This document shows positions 53,366-64,000 of a stretch of 64,000 nucleotides of DNA, piece by piece; positions within the stretch are counted from its first letter, which is position 1, and each line of letters starts with the position of its first letter. The translations under genes were made by a program, and so were the position numbers. The stretch covers positions 620,001-684,000 of the forward strand of contig NZ_CP060691.1 in the NCBI RefSeq assembly GCF_014352955.1. The letters are read 5' to 3'. Under the pieces are notes generated by a model. The model saw nothing but the letters and a program-made list of their open reading frames with translations. It was not told the origin of the DNA and ran no database searches. Source of the stretch: Mycoplasma sp. Pen4 (GTDB lineage: Bacteria; Bacillota_I; Bacilli_A; Mycoplasmatales; Metamycoplasmataceae).

Positions 53366-54661
53366 ATGCGTGTAGTAGATATTATTGAGAAAAAACGTTT
53401 AAATAAAGAATTAACAAATGAAGAAATTAAATTCTTAATTAATTCATACGTTAAAAACGAAACACCAGATTATCAAATGAGTGCGTTTTTAATGGCTGTT
53501 ATGTTTAATGGAATGAACTCTAGAGAAATTGCAACAATGACAAAATACATGATGCACTCTGGAGAAGTTATGGATCTTTCTGCTATTCCAGGTATCAAAG
53601 TTGACAAACACTCAACAGGTGGAATTGGGGATAAAACTACATTAGCAGTAGCACCAATCGTTGCTGCATGTGGGGCTCCAGTTGCTAAAATGAGTGGTCG
53701 TGGACTTGGACACACAGGTGGAACAATTGATAAACTTGAATCAATCCCAGGTTTCACAGTGGAATTAACAGAAGAACAATTCATTGACCAAGTTACAAAA
53801 CACAACATTGCAGTTATTGGACAAAGTGCACAACTTGTGCCAGCTGATAAAAAACTTTATGCTTTAAGAGACGTTACAAGCACTGTTGAATCAATTCCTC
53901 TTATTGCATCATCAATTATGTCTAAGAAATTAGCAACAGGTTCAAATGCTATTTTATTAGATGTTAAATGTGGTAATGGTGCTTTCATGAAAAACATTGA
54001 TAGCGCTAGAGACCTTGCTCGTACAATGATTAGCATTGGAAAAGAATTAAATGTTGATGTTAGAGCAGAAATTACAAATATGTCAAGACCAATTGGTCGT
54101 GAAATTGGAAATAAAAATGAAGTTCTTGAAGCTATGTGAACATTACAAGGCAAAGGACCTCAAGATTTCAATGAATTAGTATATTCATCATGTGCAACAA
54201 TTTTAGAACAAGCTCAAATTGCACAAAACCATGAAGAAGCTTTAGCTATGGTTGATGAAGCTGTTAAATCAGGACGTGCTTTAAATAAATTCTTCGAATT
54301 TGTTAAAGTTCAACACGGAGATGTTGAAGCACTTAAATCACCTTCATTCTGAAATCCAAAATATAAATTAGAAGTTATTGCTGAAGAAGAAGGGTTCTTA
54401 GAAATCTTTGGCGCATTAACATTCGGTATTGTTTCAATGAAACTTGGAGCAGGTAGAAAAACAAAAGAAGATTCAATTGATTTTGAAGCAGGTATTACAC
54501 TTAACAAAAAAACAAATGAATCAGTTGTTAAAGGTGATGTATTATTCACATTATACTCATCAAACCCAATTGATCCTGAACTTGTAGACGAGTTAAAACA
54601 AGGATACAAATTCAACCCACAACCAGTCGAAAACCAAATTATTTTAGATAAATTAAAATAA
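53366..54661 (+). CDS. deoA: Pyrimidine-nucleoside (thymidine) phosphorylase
   Basis: Cleaves thymidine, deoxyuridine and uridine with phosphate. At 431 residues it has the family size and motifs: VDKHSTGGIGDKTTLAV (about 79-95), the phosphate-binding SGRGLGHTGGT (about 110-120) and the DVKCG.GAFM block. A UGA codon at 54137-54139 is Trp in a conserved position. It lacks a clear Shine-Dalgarno and starts four bases after deoD, so translation is coupled. Confidence 0.96.
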
Positions 54662-54677
54662 AATAAGGAGTTATTAA

Positions 54678-55340
54678 ATGAACTACAACAAAATGATTGA
54701 CCACACATATTTAAAACCAGAAGCAACAAAAAAAGACATTGATAAATTAATCGATGAAGCTATTAAATATGATTTCAAAACAGTTTGTGTAAACTCATCA
54801 TGAGTTAAATATGCAGCAGAAAAATTACAAGGAACAGGAATTGGTGTTACATCAGTTGTTGGTTTCCCTCTTGGTGCAATGATCACACAAGCAAAAGCAC
54901 ACGAAACAAAATTAGCTATTGAACACGGTGCTGAAGAAATCGATATGGTTATTAACATTGGTCGTTTTAAACAAGGTGACTACGAATATGTTCTTAACGA
55001 CATTAAAAAAGTTAAAGAAGCATGTGGATCACACGTATTAAAAGTAATTATCGAAACAGCTTTATTATCAAAAGATGAAATTGAAGAGGCAACAAGAATC
55101 GTTATGAAATCTGGCGCTGAATTCATTAAAACATCAACAGGTTTCAGCTTTAGAGGTGCTAACTTAGATGATGTTAAAACAATGAAAGCAATCTGTGGTG
55201 ATACATTATTAATCAAAGCAGCTGGTGGAATTTCTAACATGGATGATTTAATTAATATGTACAATGCAGGAGCAACACGTTTCGGAACATCACGTTCAGT
55301 TGCTATCGTTGAAGGTAAAGAATCAAAAGGTGGATACTAA
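54678..55340 (+). CDS. deoC: Deoxyribose-phosphate aldolase
   Basis: Cleaves 2-deoxyribose-5-phosphate to glyceraldehyde-3-phosphate and acetaldehyde, feeding nucleoside sugars into glycolysis. The 220-residue TIM barrel has [12 protein letters not shown] at the start, the GFPLG motif, [16 protein letters not shown]-like, the Schiff-base Lys in EFIKTSTGF and the C-terminal KAAGG. TAAGGAG precedes ATG 54678. Last gene of the deo operon. Step after a phosphopentomutase that is not in this window. Confidence 0.97.
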
Positions 55341-55354
55341 TTCTTTAAATAATT

Positions 55355-55378
55355 AAAATGCCTTCGGGCATTTTTCTT
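55355..55378 (+). terminator. deo operon terminator
   Basis: AAAATGCC-TTCG-GGCATTTT hairpin with a UUCG tetraloop followed by T. Confidence 0.92.
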
Positions 55379-55407
55379 ATAACCTTTTTACTGCAAAAAT
55401 TGCAAAA

Positions 55408-55441
55408 TAAAAAAGATAACACACTCAAACTGTTGTGTTAC
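55408..55441 (-). terminator. Terminator of the tRNA gene
   Basis: TAACACA/TGTGTTA stem with a 10-nt loop and T6 on the minus strand, about 60 bases downstream of the tRNA. Confidence 0.65.
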
Positions 55442-55498
55442 CTATCAAGCATTTTTATCTTGTTTTATTTATTTGTATTCGTATTTTTTATTAGCGGT

Positions 55499-55572
55499 TG
55501 GCGGGGGTTAAAGGAATCGAACCCTTATTCTCAGTTTTGGAGACTGCTGCATTGCCATTATACTAAACCCCC
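55499..55572 (-). tRNA. trnW: tRNA-Trp (anticodon CCA)
   Basis: A full cloverleaf on the minus strand: acceptor GGGGGTT/AACCCCC, D arm GTAT/ATGC, anticodon loop CTCCAAA with CCA at positions 34-36, and a T arm with TTCGATT. G73 and an encoded 3' CCA are present. This tRNA reads only UGG; the UGA codons used throughout the window need a separate tRNA-Trp(UCA), not found here. Single gene with its own terminator. Confidence 0.93.
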
Positions 55573-55717
55573 GGCTCCAACCTTTATTATTATACAACAA
55601 TAGCGAATTTTTATGTGAATTTATAGGGTTATTTTATGGAAACTTTCCACATTGAAATAAATACCCTATTTTTTGCAAAAATGCTCTAAAAAATAAGGTT
55701 TTTAGGATTTTTTATTA

Positions 55718-55748
55718 CAAAAAACTCTCATTATTAAAATGAAAGTTT
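55718..55748 (-). terminator. ychF terminator
   Basis: AAACTTTCAT/ATGAGAGTTT stem with a 6-8 nt loop and T6 on the minus strand. Confidence 0.75.
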
Positions 55749-55777
55749 GAATTTAATTATTTCTCAGAAAAAATTTT

Positions 55778-56878
55778 TTATTTTCCAAATTTAAAATGAC
55801 AAATATCTCCATCTTTCATGATGTAGTTTTTACCTTCTGAACGAAGTTTACCTGCATTTTTAGCACCTTGCTCACCACCGAATTCGATAAAGTCATCATA
55901 TGAAATTACATCTGCTTTAATAAATTTCTTTTCAAAATCAGTATGAATTACACCAGCACATCTTGGCGCAGCTCAACCTTTGTGGTAAACTCAAGCTCTT
56001 GCTTCAATTTTACCTGCTGTAAAGTATGTTTCAAGGTTAAGTAAGTCAAATGCTTCACGTGTTAAAACATCAAGACCGCTAACTTCAATACCATACATAT
56101 TTAATAATTCCATTTTTTCTGCTTCATCTTCAACTGCTACAAGTTCAGATTCAAGTTGCACACAAATTGGAATGATTTTTTCATTATCTTTAAGTGAATC
56201 TTTAAGTGCTTTGAAATTTTTATCATTTTGATAATCTGCAAATTGTTCATTACTTAAATTTGCTACATAAATAATTGGTTTAAAAGTTAATAGATGGCAA
56301 CCCTTAATGAATTTTTGTTCTTTCTCATCTAATTCAACATCTCTAACTGGTTGATTTGCTTCTAATGCTTTTTGAACTTTTTGTGCAGCATTATACTCAA
56401 TAATTCCATCTTTATCACCACTTTTAGCTTTTTTAGCAACACGATTAATAACGTTAGTAATTGTTTCTAAATCTGCAAGCATTAATTCGTAGTTAATAAC
56501 ATCTTTATCTCTAACTGGATCTACGGAATTAGCTACGTGCATGATGTTTTTATCTTCAAAACAACGCACAACATGGATAATTGCATCAACTTCACGAATA
56601 TTTGCAAGGAACTTATTACCAAGTCCTTCACCTTTTGAAGCACCTTGCACAAGTCCGGCAATATCAACGAAATCAAATGTTGCTCAAACAATTTTATCTG
56701 GGTTGATAATTTTAGCAATTTCAACTAAACGTTTATCAATTAATGGTACTGATGAAATATTTGGTTCAATTGTTGTGAAAGCATAGTTACTTGCTTCTAC
56801 TTGTTTTTTAGTGATAGCACTAAATAATGTACTTTTACCAACATTAGGTAATCCTACTATTCCTGCTTTTAATGACAT
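55778..56878 (-). CDS. ychF: Redox-regulated ATPase YchF
   Basis: Obg-family P-loop protein of 366 residues that hydrolyses ATP and associates with ribosomes. It has G1 GLPNVGKST (9-17), a switch with [13 protein letters not shown] (about 68-80), the NxxE-type G4 replaced by VANLSNEQ as in YchF, and a C-terminal TGS-like domain ending [18 protein letters not shown] precedes ATG 56878. UGA codons at three conserved Trp sites. Confidence 0.95.
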
Positions 56879-56986
56879 ATAAACTCCTTAAGGTATTTAT
56901 TTATTAATAAATAAATGACTATATGAATTTTACCAAAACAATAGTTTAAATTTGTTAAAATATTTACAAGATTGAGGAGCATAGAA

Positions 56987-58618
56987 ATGGAATTAAAAAA
57001 TCATAAATTAAGTGGTTGATATAACCTATATTCAAGTGAAAAAATAGTAAATATCGACTTCGATGATTTCATTAGAAATATTGACAACGAATTTCCGGGT
57101 GGAAGTTTTTATAATTTACCTCAAACAGATTATAAATCACTAATTTTTAAGTCTCAAAATAGCTATGGTTATGAGAATTTAAACATTTACACACTACTTT
57201 CAATAATTAATATTTTAATGAAGCAAGAAAAACGTGGATTATTTGGTACTAGACGTAAAAAGATTCTTTTTGTTGTTTCAGATCAAAGTATTTTCGATGA
57301 AAGAACTAAAAATGCAGTAATCAGATTTCTAAACTTAAAACATCATGTTTATAGTTTTACTAATAAGTGTGTAAATGAATTTATCATTGATTCAACTATT
57401 GATAGTATGCATTTAGATTATGGGTTTTATTTAAGTTATGATCAAGTAAATGGAACTTATCATTTAAAGATATATCGTGACAAAAACATCATTGAGCAAG
57501 ATGAATTAGAAAAAATCAAACATGAATTATTAAAACATCAAAAGAATTTTATGCTCTCACTAAAAAATGATTTTATTTCGCTAAATGTGGATAAAGTTAT
57601 TGACGTAGCTTTAACTAAGTCTTTAAAGCGCTTTGAAAATAAAACTTATCAATTCAAAAACGAAAACAACTTTAATGTTTATACAATGATTGATGATAAT
57701 TTAACAGAATACATTTTGAATCGTTTTTTTACAAGAAGTAATATTAAATATTTAAAACTAAGTCCTTTATTGAATAAAGATTTACTTGGTAATTCAAAAC
57801 TTGCTTTCTTAAAGTGGTTAAGACGCACAAACTATAAAGCAGATATCATTTTAATTATTGATAAAATAAACAACATTAAACTTATTGTAAGAACTAAAAA
57901 GACTTATTTAACACTTAATGAAGATCAAATAGCTTACTTGTACATTAATAGTGAATATTTACATTGAAAACAAAGTGGTCAATTAGAAAATACTAACTTC
58001 ATTATTCCGGTTGATGCAAGTGAGATAGTGATTAATTTACTTAAGATTTTTAAAATCGATTATTCCTATGAGAATGATCCAAAAGACATAAATAATGTTA
58101 TTTTCAGTTACAACAGAAGCAGTTTTTCAAACTCTACAGATCATAAGTTAAACTATGAGAATTTCAACTTCTTATTTAACTTGCTTTTTGCTTTAAGAAA
58201 CTATAAAGACAATAATAACTTATTTACCTACAAGATATCTAAAATGGAAGAAACTATTAAAAATTTATATACAGAAATCAGTTATATAAACCGTGATTTA
58301 GACCTAACTCAAGAATGATTAAAAACACTATATGGTAGAGACAAATATTCAAGAAAACTTTTAATCAGTAGCATTGAAGATATTAATTTTGATAATGGGA
58401 AAATGTTATATTTAGCAAAATTCAAAATTAAGTCTAAATTTGCTGAGACAACCATTTTTGTTTCATATAACAAAATGACTAAGAATATTGAATTTAAATA
58501 TGAAAGTCGTATAAAACAAAAAACAGGACTTTGATTAATTCAATACTTCTATTTCCTAACTCTAAAAAACAAAATTGAACGTATTTATAAGCGTGAATTA
58601 GCTAGATTAAAGAAGTAA
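56987..58618 (+). CDS. Possible degenerate phosphohexomutase-like protein
   Basis: A soluble 543-residue protein with three or four UGA codons as Trp. I recognise no strong motif. The order of a GLFGTRRKKILFVVSD block (about 81-96), a following alternating helix-strand region, and then YDQVNGTYHLKIYRDKN (about 152-168) loosely resembles phosphoglucomutase domain 1, where the place of the catalytic S-H-N-P loop reads YGFYLSYDQVNGTY without the serine-histidine signature. If related, it has lost catalysis. GAGGAG lies before ATG 56987, and hisS follows 76 bases later on the same strand. Treat function as unknown. Confidence 0.4.
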
Positions 58619-58694
58619 CAAAAACAAGATAACTAAAAAAAACAATGGAGTATAATTTACAATATAAATTATAACTACACAAAAGAAGGTAAAA

Positions 58695-60047
58695 ATGATT
58701 AATAAAATTAAAGGAACTAAAGACTTTTCAACTATTGAATATATGATTAAAGACTTTGTTACTAATGCATTTGAATCAGTTATTGCAAGACATGAATATA
58801 AAATGATTGAAACACCAATTTTAGAACAAAGTTCATTATTCAAACGTTCAGTTGGTGATTCTGAAATTGCTAAAAAAGAAATGTATGAATTTGTTGATAA
58901 AGGTGAACGTGAAATTGCACTTCGTCCAGAAGGAACTGCAAGCTTTGTACGTGCTTTAATTGAAAACAAATGATATACACAAGATAATCTTAGATTTGCT
59001 TATTGTGGTCCAATGTTTAGATATGAACAACCACAAAAGGGTCGTTATAGACAATTTTATCAAGCAGGTATTGAATTTGTTGGTGAAAAAAATTATTTAC
59101 ATGACGTTGATGTAATTTTAACTGCAGCAGATTTACTTGATGTATTTAACGTTGAATATGAGCTCCAAATTAATTCAATTGGTGATGAAACATCAAGAAA
59201 GAACTATGAGCATGCGTTAAAAGAATATTTATTACCATTTAAAGATCAATTATCATCAATTTCACAAGAAAGATTAGAAAGCGGTAGAGTGCTTAGAATT
59301 CTTGATGATAAAGTTGATTCAAAACATGACTTTATTAAAAATGCTCCAAAAATTCATGATTATTTATCAGATTCATCTAGAGAATATTTTGAATCAATTT
59401 TAAAAATGCTTGATAAATTTGAAGTATCATACAAAGTTTCTGATGAACTTGTACGTGGTTTAGACTATTATGATGAAGTTGTATTTGAATTTGTTTCAAC
59501 TGATAAAAATGTTGGTTCTCAATCAACATTAATCGGTGGGGGAAGATACTCAAACTTAATCTCTGAATTAGATGGTCCAAAAATTTCAAGTGTTGGATTT
59601 GGATTTGGTGTTGATCGTTTCATTGATTTAATTAGAGAAAACTTCGTGGAACAAACAAATGTTGAAGAAGAATTACGTCAAGTTGATGTGTATATTGCGA
59701 TGAGCAATGATCAAGAAAATGTTGATTATGCATTTTATTTAACAAATCAACACTTAAGAACATTTTTCTCAGCAGATTGCGAATTTGACTTAATCAAAAG
59801 TAAAAAAGTATTTGACAAAGCTCAAAAACGTGGTGCAAAAGTTTTAATTTATGATGATAAATTCCTTGACAAAAACCTTCTTTGTGCAAAATCATTAAAA
59901 ACAAAAGATAAAATTATCTTTTCTAAAAATACACAAGGTATTGCAGATTTATTTGAATTCATTTTAGATAATTGTGCAGATGACTTAGATGTTGAAATTG
60001 AAGAAATCGAAGAATATATTGATGAATTGGCAGGTGCAAATGAATAA
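58695..60047 (+). CDS. hisS: Histidyl-tRNA synthetase
   Basis: Class II synthetase of 450 residues. Motif 2 is seen as RYEQPQKGRYRQFYQ (about 108-122), the histidine-specific ELVRGLDYY-type sequence is near residue 255, and GGGRYSNLI is motif 3-adjacent. MINKIKGTKDF is the usual start. One UGA (Trp) at 58971 joins ALIENK and YTQDN. AGAAGG lies upstream and a TATAAT at 58651-58656 is a likely -10. It ends with an acidic extension and overlaps aspS by eight bases. Confidence 0.96.
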
Positions 60048-61752
60048 AACAATTAACAATAATCAACTTAGATTAAGTGACGAAGGTAGAACTGTTACTT
60101 TATATGGTTGAGTAGCTAATAAACGTCGTTTTGGTGAATTGAACTTTGTTGATTTACGTGACAAATACGGAATTACACAATTAGTTTTCAATACACCAAT
60201 TCACTTTACAAAGGAATCGGTATTAGAAGTAGTTGGTAAAGTTGTAAAACGTAAAGACATCAACCCTGATTTACCTACTGGAGAAATTGAAATTGCTGTT
60301 GATGAATACAAAGTTTTATCAACTTCAAAAGATCAATTACCATTCCAAATTAGAGATGATATTGAAGTTAAAGAAGAATTACGTTTAGATTATAAATTCC
60401 TTGATTTACGTAGACCAATAATGCAAAAAACACTTAAATTAAGAAATGATATTTTATTTGCAATTAGAGAATACTTACAATCAGAAGATTTCACAGAAAT
60501 TGAAACACCTATTTTATCAAAAGCAACACCAGAAGGAGCTAGAGACTTTTTAGTACCTACTCGTAATGGTAAAGATATGTTCTTTGCACTTCCACAAAGC
60601 CCACAACTATTCAAACAATTATTAATGATTTCAGGATTTGAAAGATATTATCAAATTGCTAGATGTTTTAGAGATGAAGATTCAAGAAAAGATCGTCAAC
60701 CTGAATTTACTCAATTAGATATTGAAGTAAGTTTTATGGAAGTTGAACAATTCCAAAGTTATATTGAAGGTTTATTCAAACACTTTATGAAAAAAGTTAT
60801 GAATGTAGATCTTCAAGTTCCATTTGAAAGAGTAAAATACGATGACTGTATTCGTGATTATGGAACAGATAAACCTGACTTTAGATATGAAAATAAAATT
60901 ACTACAATTGAAGACTTTTTAAACAATAGTGACTTTAACATAATTAAAAACGCTCCATCAAAACGTTTATTAAAAATTGATGAAACAATTACTAAAAAAG
61001 AATTTAAAAAACTTGAAGAGATTGCTAAGAAAAATAAAGTTAAAGCATTATTCTACTTTGTAGTATCTGATAACGAAATTACAGAAAGCAATTTTGCTTC
61101 AAAAGTTCCTGCTGAAGAACTTCAAAAATTAATTAACGCACAAAATAATGCAAATGGTACATATTTAATTTGTGCAGATAAATATAACAATGATTCACAA
61201 GCACTTGGAGCCTTACGTGTTGAATTAAATTCATGATACCAATGAGCAAGAGATGAATACAACTTCAAATGAATCGTTGATTGACCAATGTTTGAGTATG
61301 ATGATGAAAATGATACATGAGCAGCAGCTCATCACCCATTCACCCAATTTGATAATTCACTTGAAGAATTAGATAATTTATCAAAAGATCAAGTTCGTGC
61401 TCGTAGCTATGACCTAGTCTTAAACGGATATGAATTAGGTTCTGGATCAGCTCGTATTTACGATGAAGCAACCCAACAAAAGATGTTTGATATGATTGGT
61501 TTATCTAAAGAACAACAAGAATCAAAATTTGGTTTCTTCTTAAAAGCATTCGAATACGGAGTACCGCCTCACTTAGGAATTGGATTAGGAATCGACCGTT
61601 TAGTTATGGTATTATCTAACCAAAATACAATCCGTGATTGTATCGCTTTCCCTAAAAACTCTAAGAGTGAGGATGTATTTACAAAAGCTCCTTCATCTGT
61701 TGATGCATCACAATTAAATGATTTATTTATTCAAACAGTTGATAAAAAATAA
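60040..61752 (+). CDS. aspS: Aspartyl-tRNA synthetase
   Basis: Class IIb synthetase of 570 residues: N-terminal OB fold (LYGWVANKRRFGELNFVDLRD region), motif 1 and 2 in LRKI-like and RCFRDEDSRKDRQPEFTQLD, the GAD insertion (shortened relative to E. coli) and motif 3 GIGLGIDRLVM near the end. Several UGA codons encode conserved Trp in the YQWARDEYNFKWIVDWPMFE region. ATG 60040 lies inside the end of hisS; this hisS-aspS pairing is common in Gram-positive relatives. Confidence 0.95.
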
Positions 61753-61762
61753 TGATATTTTA

Positions 61763-61793
61763 AAACAATGGACATAAAAATCCGTTGTTTTTT
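61763..61793 (+). terminator. hisS-aspS operon terminator
   Basis: AAACAATGGA/TCCGTTGTTT stem with one G-U pair and a T6 tail. Confidence 0.85.
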
Positions 61794-61928
61794 CAATCAC
61801 AAAATTTATGCTAATTGATTAAAAAATGGTCTATATTCTTTTAAAACTCCTTAAATATAGTATTTTTTATAATTTGTTATAATTTATTGGAAAGAATAAA
61901 ATATAAAAGAAAGGAAGTGAATTAATAA

Positions 61929-63644
61929 ATGAGATTTAAAAAATTATCATTATTAATCCCACTTGGATTAACAAGTTCATTATTGCCACTTGCAGCAATT
62001 TCTTGTGGTACACAAGAAAGCACTACAAATAACAACGACAATACTGACAAAACAACAACAACAAATCCTACTGATGGTGGAAACACTAACACAACAACAC
62101 CAACAGATGGAAATACACCTACTACGCCAGTAGGTGGGGGCACAACATCTACAACAGATGAAAAAGAAACCGGTAACACAACAATCAGCCCAGAAGCTAA
62201 AAAAATGGCCGATGCCTATTTAGAAGCAATCACAGTAAACACAAGAATGTTAGATCAATTCTACGCATTCAATACTAGAGTTCAAGAAAAACTTCAAAAA
62301 CCTAATGCAGCAATGAAAAATGGTTTAAATGCACAAATTTATGTTGATAAAAGAGGCGAAGAAACTACAACATTCATCGGATTCTCTGGATTAGGAAACA
62401 CAATCTACAACCAAATTTTCTTAATCGATACAACTAAATTAGAATTAAGTAATTTATTAGCTTATGGAACTAAAAAAGAAAATCCAAAACCACAAAGCAA
62501 ATCAAATAAATACTTAGAAGCAACATATGATTCTGAAGCAAGAAAATTCATAGTTACATTACACTTCAATATTGAAGGTGCTAGCGAAACACCATTTACA
62601 AAAGAAATTGTATTCAACGCAGCAGCAGACAATGCTCAAGAAGTTTATGAAGCATTTATAGCAACGGTTGAAGCAGAAAAAGTAAAATTAGAAGTTTTAG
62701 GTAAAGACGCAAGTAGAGAACTTAAAAAAGAATTAGATCAAGCTTTATCTGACGCAGAATTAAACACTATTAAAGAAAAAATCATAACAGCAGTTGAAGA
62801 AGCTAAAAAACAAATTGAATCATTACGTGCTGAAATTGCAACTGAATTAGAAAAAATTACTTCAGCAGACGAAAAAGACAAATTCAGCAAATTCTTAGAA
62901 AGTGCTAAAGGAGTTGATTCATTTGAAAGAACTCTTGAAGAAATTAAAAAATACATAGCAACACAGCCAGCAACTGAAGAAATGGTGCCTAGCTCAGGAT
63001 CAGAAGATACAATGGTTCCGGGTAGTGATGATTCATCATCAACATCAGATACAGGAACAATGCAACCAGAAGCACCAGCTGAAGGTGGGGACGATTCATC
63101 ATCAACTTCTCAACCAGCAATGCCAGGAACTGAAAAAGGTGATTCAACAGTTCCAGTAGAATCTAATCCATCATCAGATGCAAATGGTTCAGAAAAACCA
63201 GAAACTTCACCAGAAGGCGATGCATCTACATCATCAGAAGCGGCAACTCCTGCAGCTGGTAATGAAAATGAATCATCAGTGGAAACAACTACAGAAGGTA
63301 ACGAAGAATCAATATCTGAAAGTGCATCAGAAGAAGAAAATAATCAAGCAGATGCACCTGCTGCCGAAGGAGCTTCTACAACTCCAACAACATCAGGTGA
63401 AGAAACTTCAACAGTAAGCGATTCTGAAACTTCAGATGAAGGGATACCTGATCCAGCTGCAGAAAAAAATGATATGGAATCAGAACCAGCTAAACCAGAA
63501 GCAGCAGCTGAGCCAATGGCTGAAGACACAAGTATGTCAACACAACCTTCAAGTGAAGAAACAACAGAAACACAACCAGAACCTGCTGCAAGTGTTGAAG
63601 AATCACACTCAGAAGAAGCACCAGTAGCTGAACCAGCAGAATAA
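61929..63644 (+). CDS. Surface lipoprotein with acidic low-complexity tail
   Basis: A 571-residue lipoprotein with lipobox LAAISC (Cys26), a Thr/Asn/Gly-rich linker (27-80), a compact domain (about 90-240), a helical Lys/Glu segment (240-345) and a disordered C-terminal tail of about 225 residues made almost only of Ser, Glu, Thr, Ala, Pro and Asp. The tail has recurring words such as DDSSSTS and PAAE. AAAGGAAG lies before ATG 61929. No UGA codon is used. The tail may extend from the surface and vary in length by recombination; binding partner unknown. Confidence 0.8.
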   Translation: MRFKKLSLLIPLGLTSSLLPLAAISCGTQESTTNNNDNTDKTTTTNPTDGGNTNTTTPTDGNTPTTPVGGGTTSTTDEKETGNTTISPEAKKMADAYLEAITVNTRMLDQFYAFNTRVQEKLQKPNAAMKNGLNAQIYVDKRGEETTTFIGFSGLGNTIYNQIFLIDTTKLELSNLLAYGTKKENPKPQSKSNKYLEATYDSEARKFIVTLHFNIEGASETPFTKEIVFNAAADNAQEVYEAFIATVEAEKVKLEVLGKDASRELKKELDQALSDAELNTIKEKIITAVEEAKKQIESLRAEIATELEKITSADEKDKFSKFLESAKGVDSFERTLEEIKKYIATQPATEEMVPSSGSEDTMVPGSDDSSSTSDTGTMQPEAPAEGGDDSSSTSQPAMPGTEKGDSTVPVESNPSSDANGSEKPETSPEGDASTSSEAATPAAGNENESSVETTTEGNEESISESASEEENNQADAPAAEGASTTPTTSGEETSTVSDSETSDEGIPDPAAEKNDMESEPAKPEAAAEPMAEDTSMSTQPSSEETTETQPEPAASVEESHSEEAPVAEPAE

Positions 63645-63652
63645 TTCTAGAG

Positions 63653-63679
63653 ACTTGTACATTTAATGTGCAAGTTTTT
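63653..63679 (+). terminator. Terminator of the acidic-tailed lipoprotein
   Basis: ACTTGTACAT/ATGTGCAAGT stem (one G-U) and T5. Confidence 0.75.
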
Positions 63680-63685
63680 CTAATA

Positions 63686-63709
63686 CAAAAAATGCCCTAG
63701 ATGGGCATT
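63686..63709 (-). terminator. Terminator of the gene entering from the right
   Basis: AATGCCC/GGGCATT stem and a T6 run on the minus strand. Confidence 0.8.
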
Positions 63710-63710
63710 C

Positions 63711-64000
63711 TTATTGTTCGATAAACATATATCCATCACCTTTTTTAAGGTCAAGAATCGATATAAATAAGTCTTTATTAATTGATTTGGTAACTAAGAA
63801 TAAATCGGCAGCATCTAAGTATTGTGTATTAGTAGTGATCATATATTTCTTGGTTCTTGAATATGCACCAATAACAGGTGTGATTGAGAATGTATAAGTT
63901 CTATGTGATATCTTATTAATTTGTGAAATTAATTCAAATGGACGATCACAATAAATTTGTGTTTGCACCAATTTGTTCTTTGGGTATGTAAAGTTAACAA
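63711..64000 (-). CDS. YitT family-like membrane protein, C-terminal part (partial)
   Basis: The visible 96 residues lack the start, which lies beyond the right edge. The pattern GAYSRTKKYMITTNTQYLDAADLFLVTKSINKDLFISI (read from the last third) resembles the cytosolic DUF2179 domain at the C-terminus of YitT/YczE-like membrane proteins, in which G.Y...... k..l..vv is followed by a D..aFi.i strand. Without the membrane part the identification stays tentative. It converges with the acidic-tailed lipoprotein. Confidence 0.45.
   Translation of the reverse strand, partial: VNFTYPKNKLVQTQIYCDRPFELISQINKISHRTYTFSITPVIGAYSRTKKYMITTNTQYLDAADLFLVTKSINKDLFISILDLKKGDGYMFIEQ

Noticed and set aside
63178-63627. 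Gln/Lys-rich open frames overlapping the acidic tail of the last lipoprotein.
   Set aside because: They are alternative-frame readings of a low-complexity region and lack start signals.

Overview
This window comes from a wall-less mollicute of the Mycoplasma group (Mycoplasmopsis or Metamycoplasma-like). It is very AT-rich. Almost every gene is intact only if UGA is read as tryptophan: a stop-at-UGA reading cuts oppA, fpg, deoA, deoC, hisS, aspS, ychF and all the conjugation genes at conserved positions. Many proteins start with a lipoprotein signal ending in Cys.

Layout. 1-7.4 kb: an OppA-type peptide-binding lipoprotein (cut by the left edge) behind a well-matched lysine riboswitch and terminator, a chromate-transporter-like gene pair, thiI, an EzrA-like coiled-coil protein and a HAD phosphatase. 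7.4-25.7 kb: a large part of a mycoplasma integrative conjugative element (ICE). It has a DDE transposase-like gene at one end, a lipoprotein, two tandem structured RNA units, a RuvA-like protein, a 1780-residue surface protein, a VirB3-VirB4 fused ATPase, a VirB6-like channel protein, a pilin-like protein and a possible primase-polymerase. No VirD4/TraG coupling protein is present, so the element looks cut at the promoter-proximal side. 25.7-31.9 kb: a defence block with a type III restriction-modification system. Its main mod gene carries a (CT)13 tract that leaves it out of frame here. A truncated second mod allele lies behind res, and a frameshifted AbiJ/HEPN-like gene lies beside them.

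32-35 kb is core translation: rpsT, whiA and the infC-rpmI-rplT operon, with infC apparently starting at AUU. 35-44.7 kb is dominated by surface lipoproteins, one with a 17-nt homopolymer inside its promoter, plus an SPFH protein, two tandem DHH phosphoesterases and two paralogous e(P4)-like phosphatase lipoproteins. 44.8-52.4 kb: asnA, an Smr-domain protein, a nicotinamidase-family hydrolase, fpg, a 1460-residue SF1 helicase with a C-terminal nuclease-like domain, and a short Sua5/TsaC-like protein. 52.6-55.4 kb: the deoD-deoA-deoC nucleoside salvage operon. 55.5-64 kb: tRNA-Trp(CCA), ychF, a possible degenerate phosphohexomutase, hisS-aspS, an acidic-tailed lipoprotein and a partial YitT-like gene.

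Genes work in tight operons with 1-13 nt overlaps and simple hairpin terminators. Surface and defence genes carry the variable features (homopolymers, dinucleotide repeats, frameshifts), while the core genes are ordinary. ICE family names refer from memory to the M. agalactiae CDS and M. bovis Mbov_039x schemes; no search was run.
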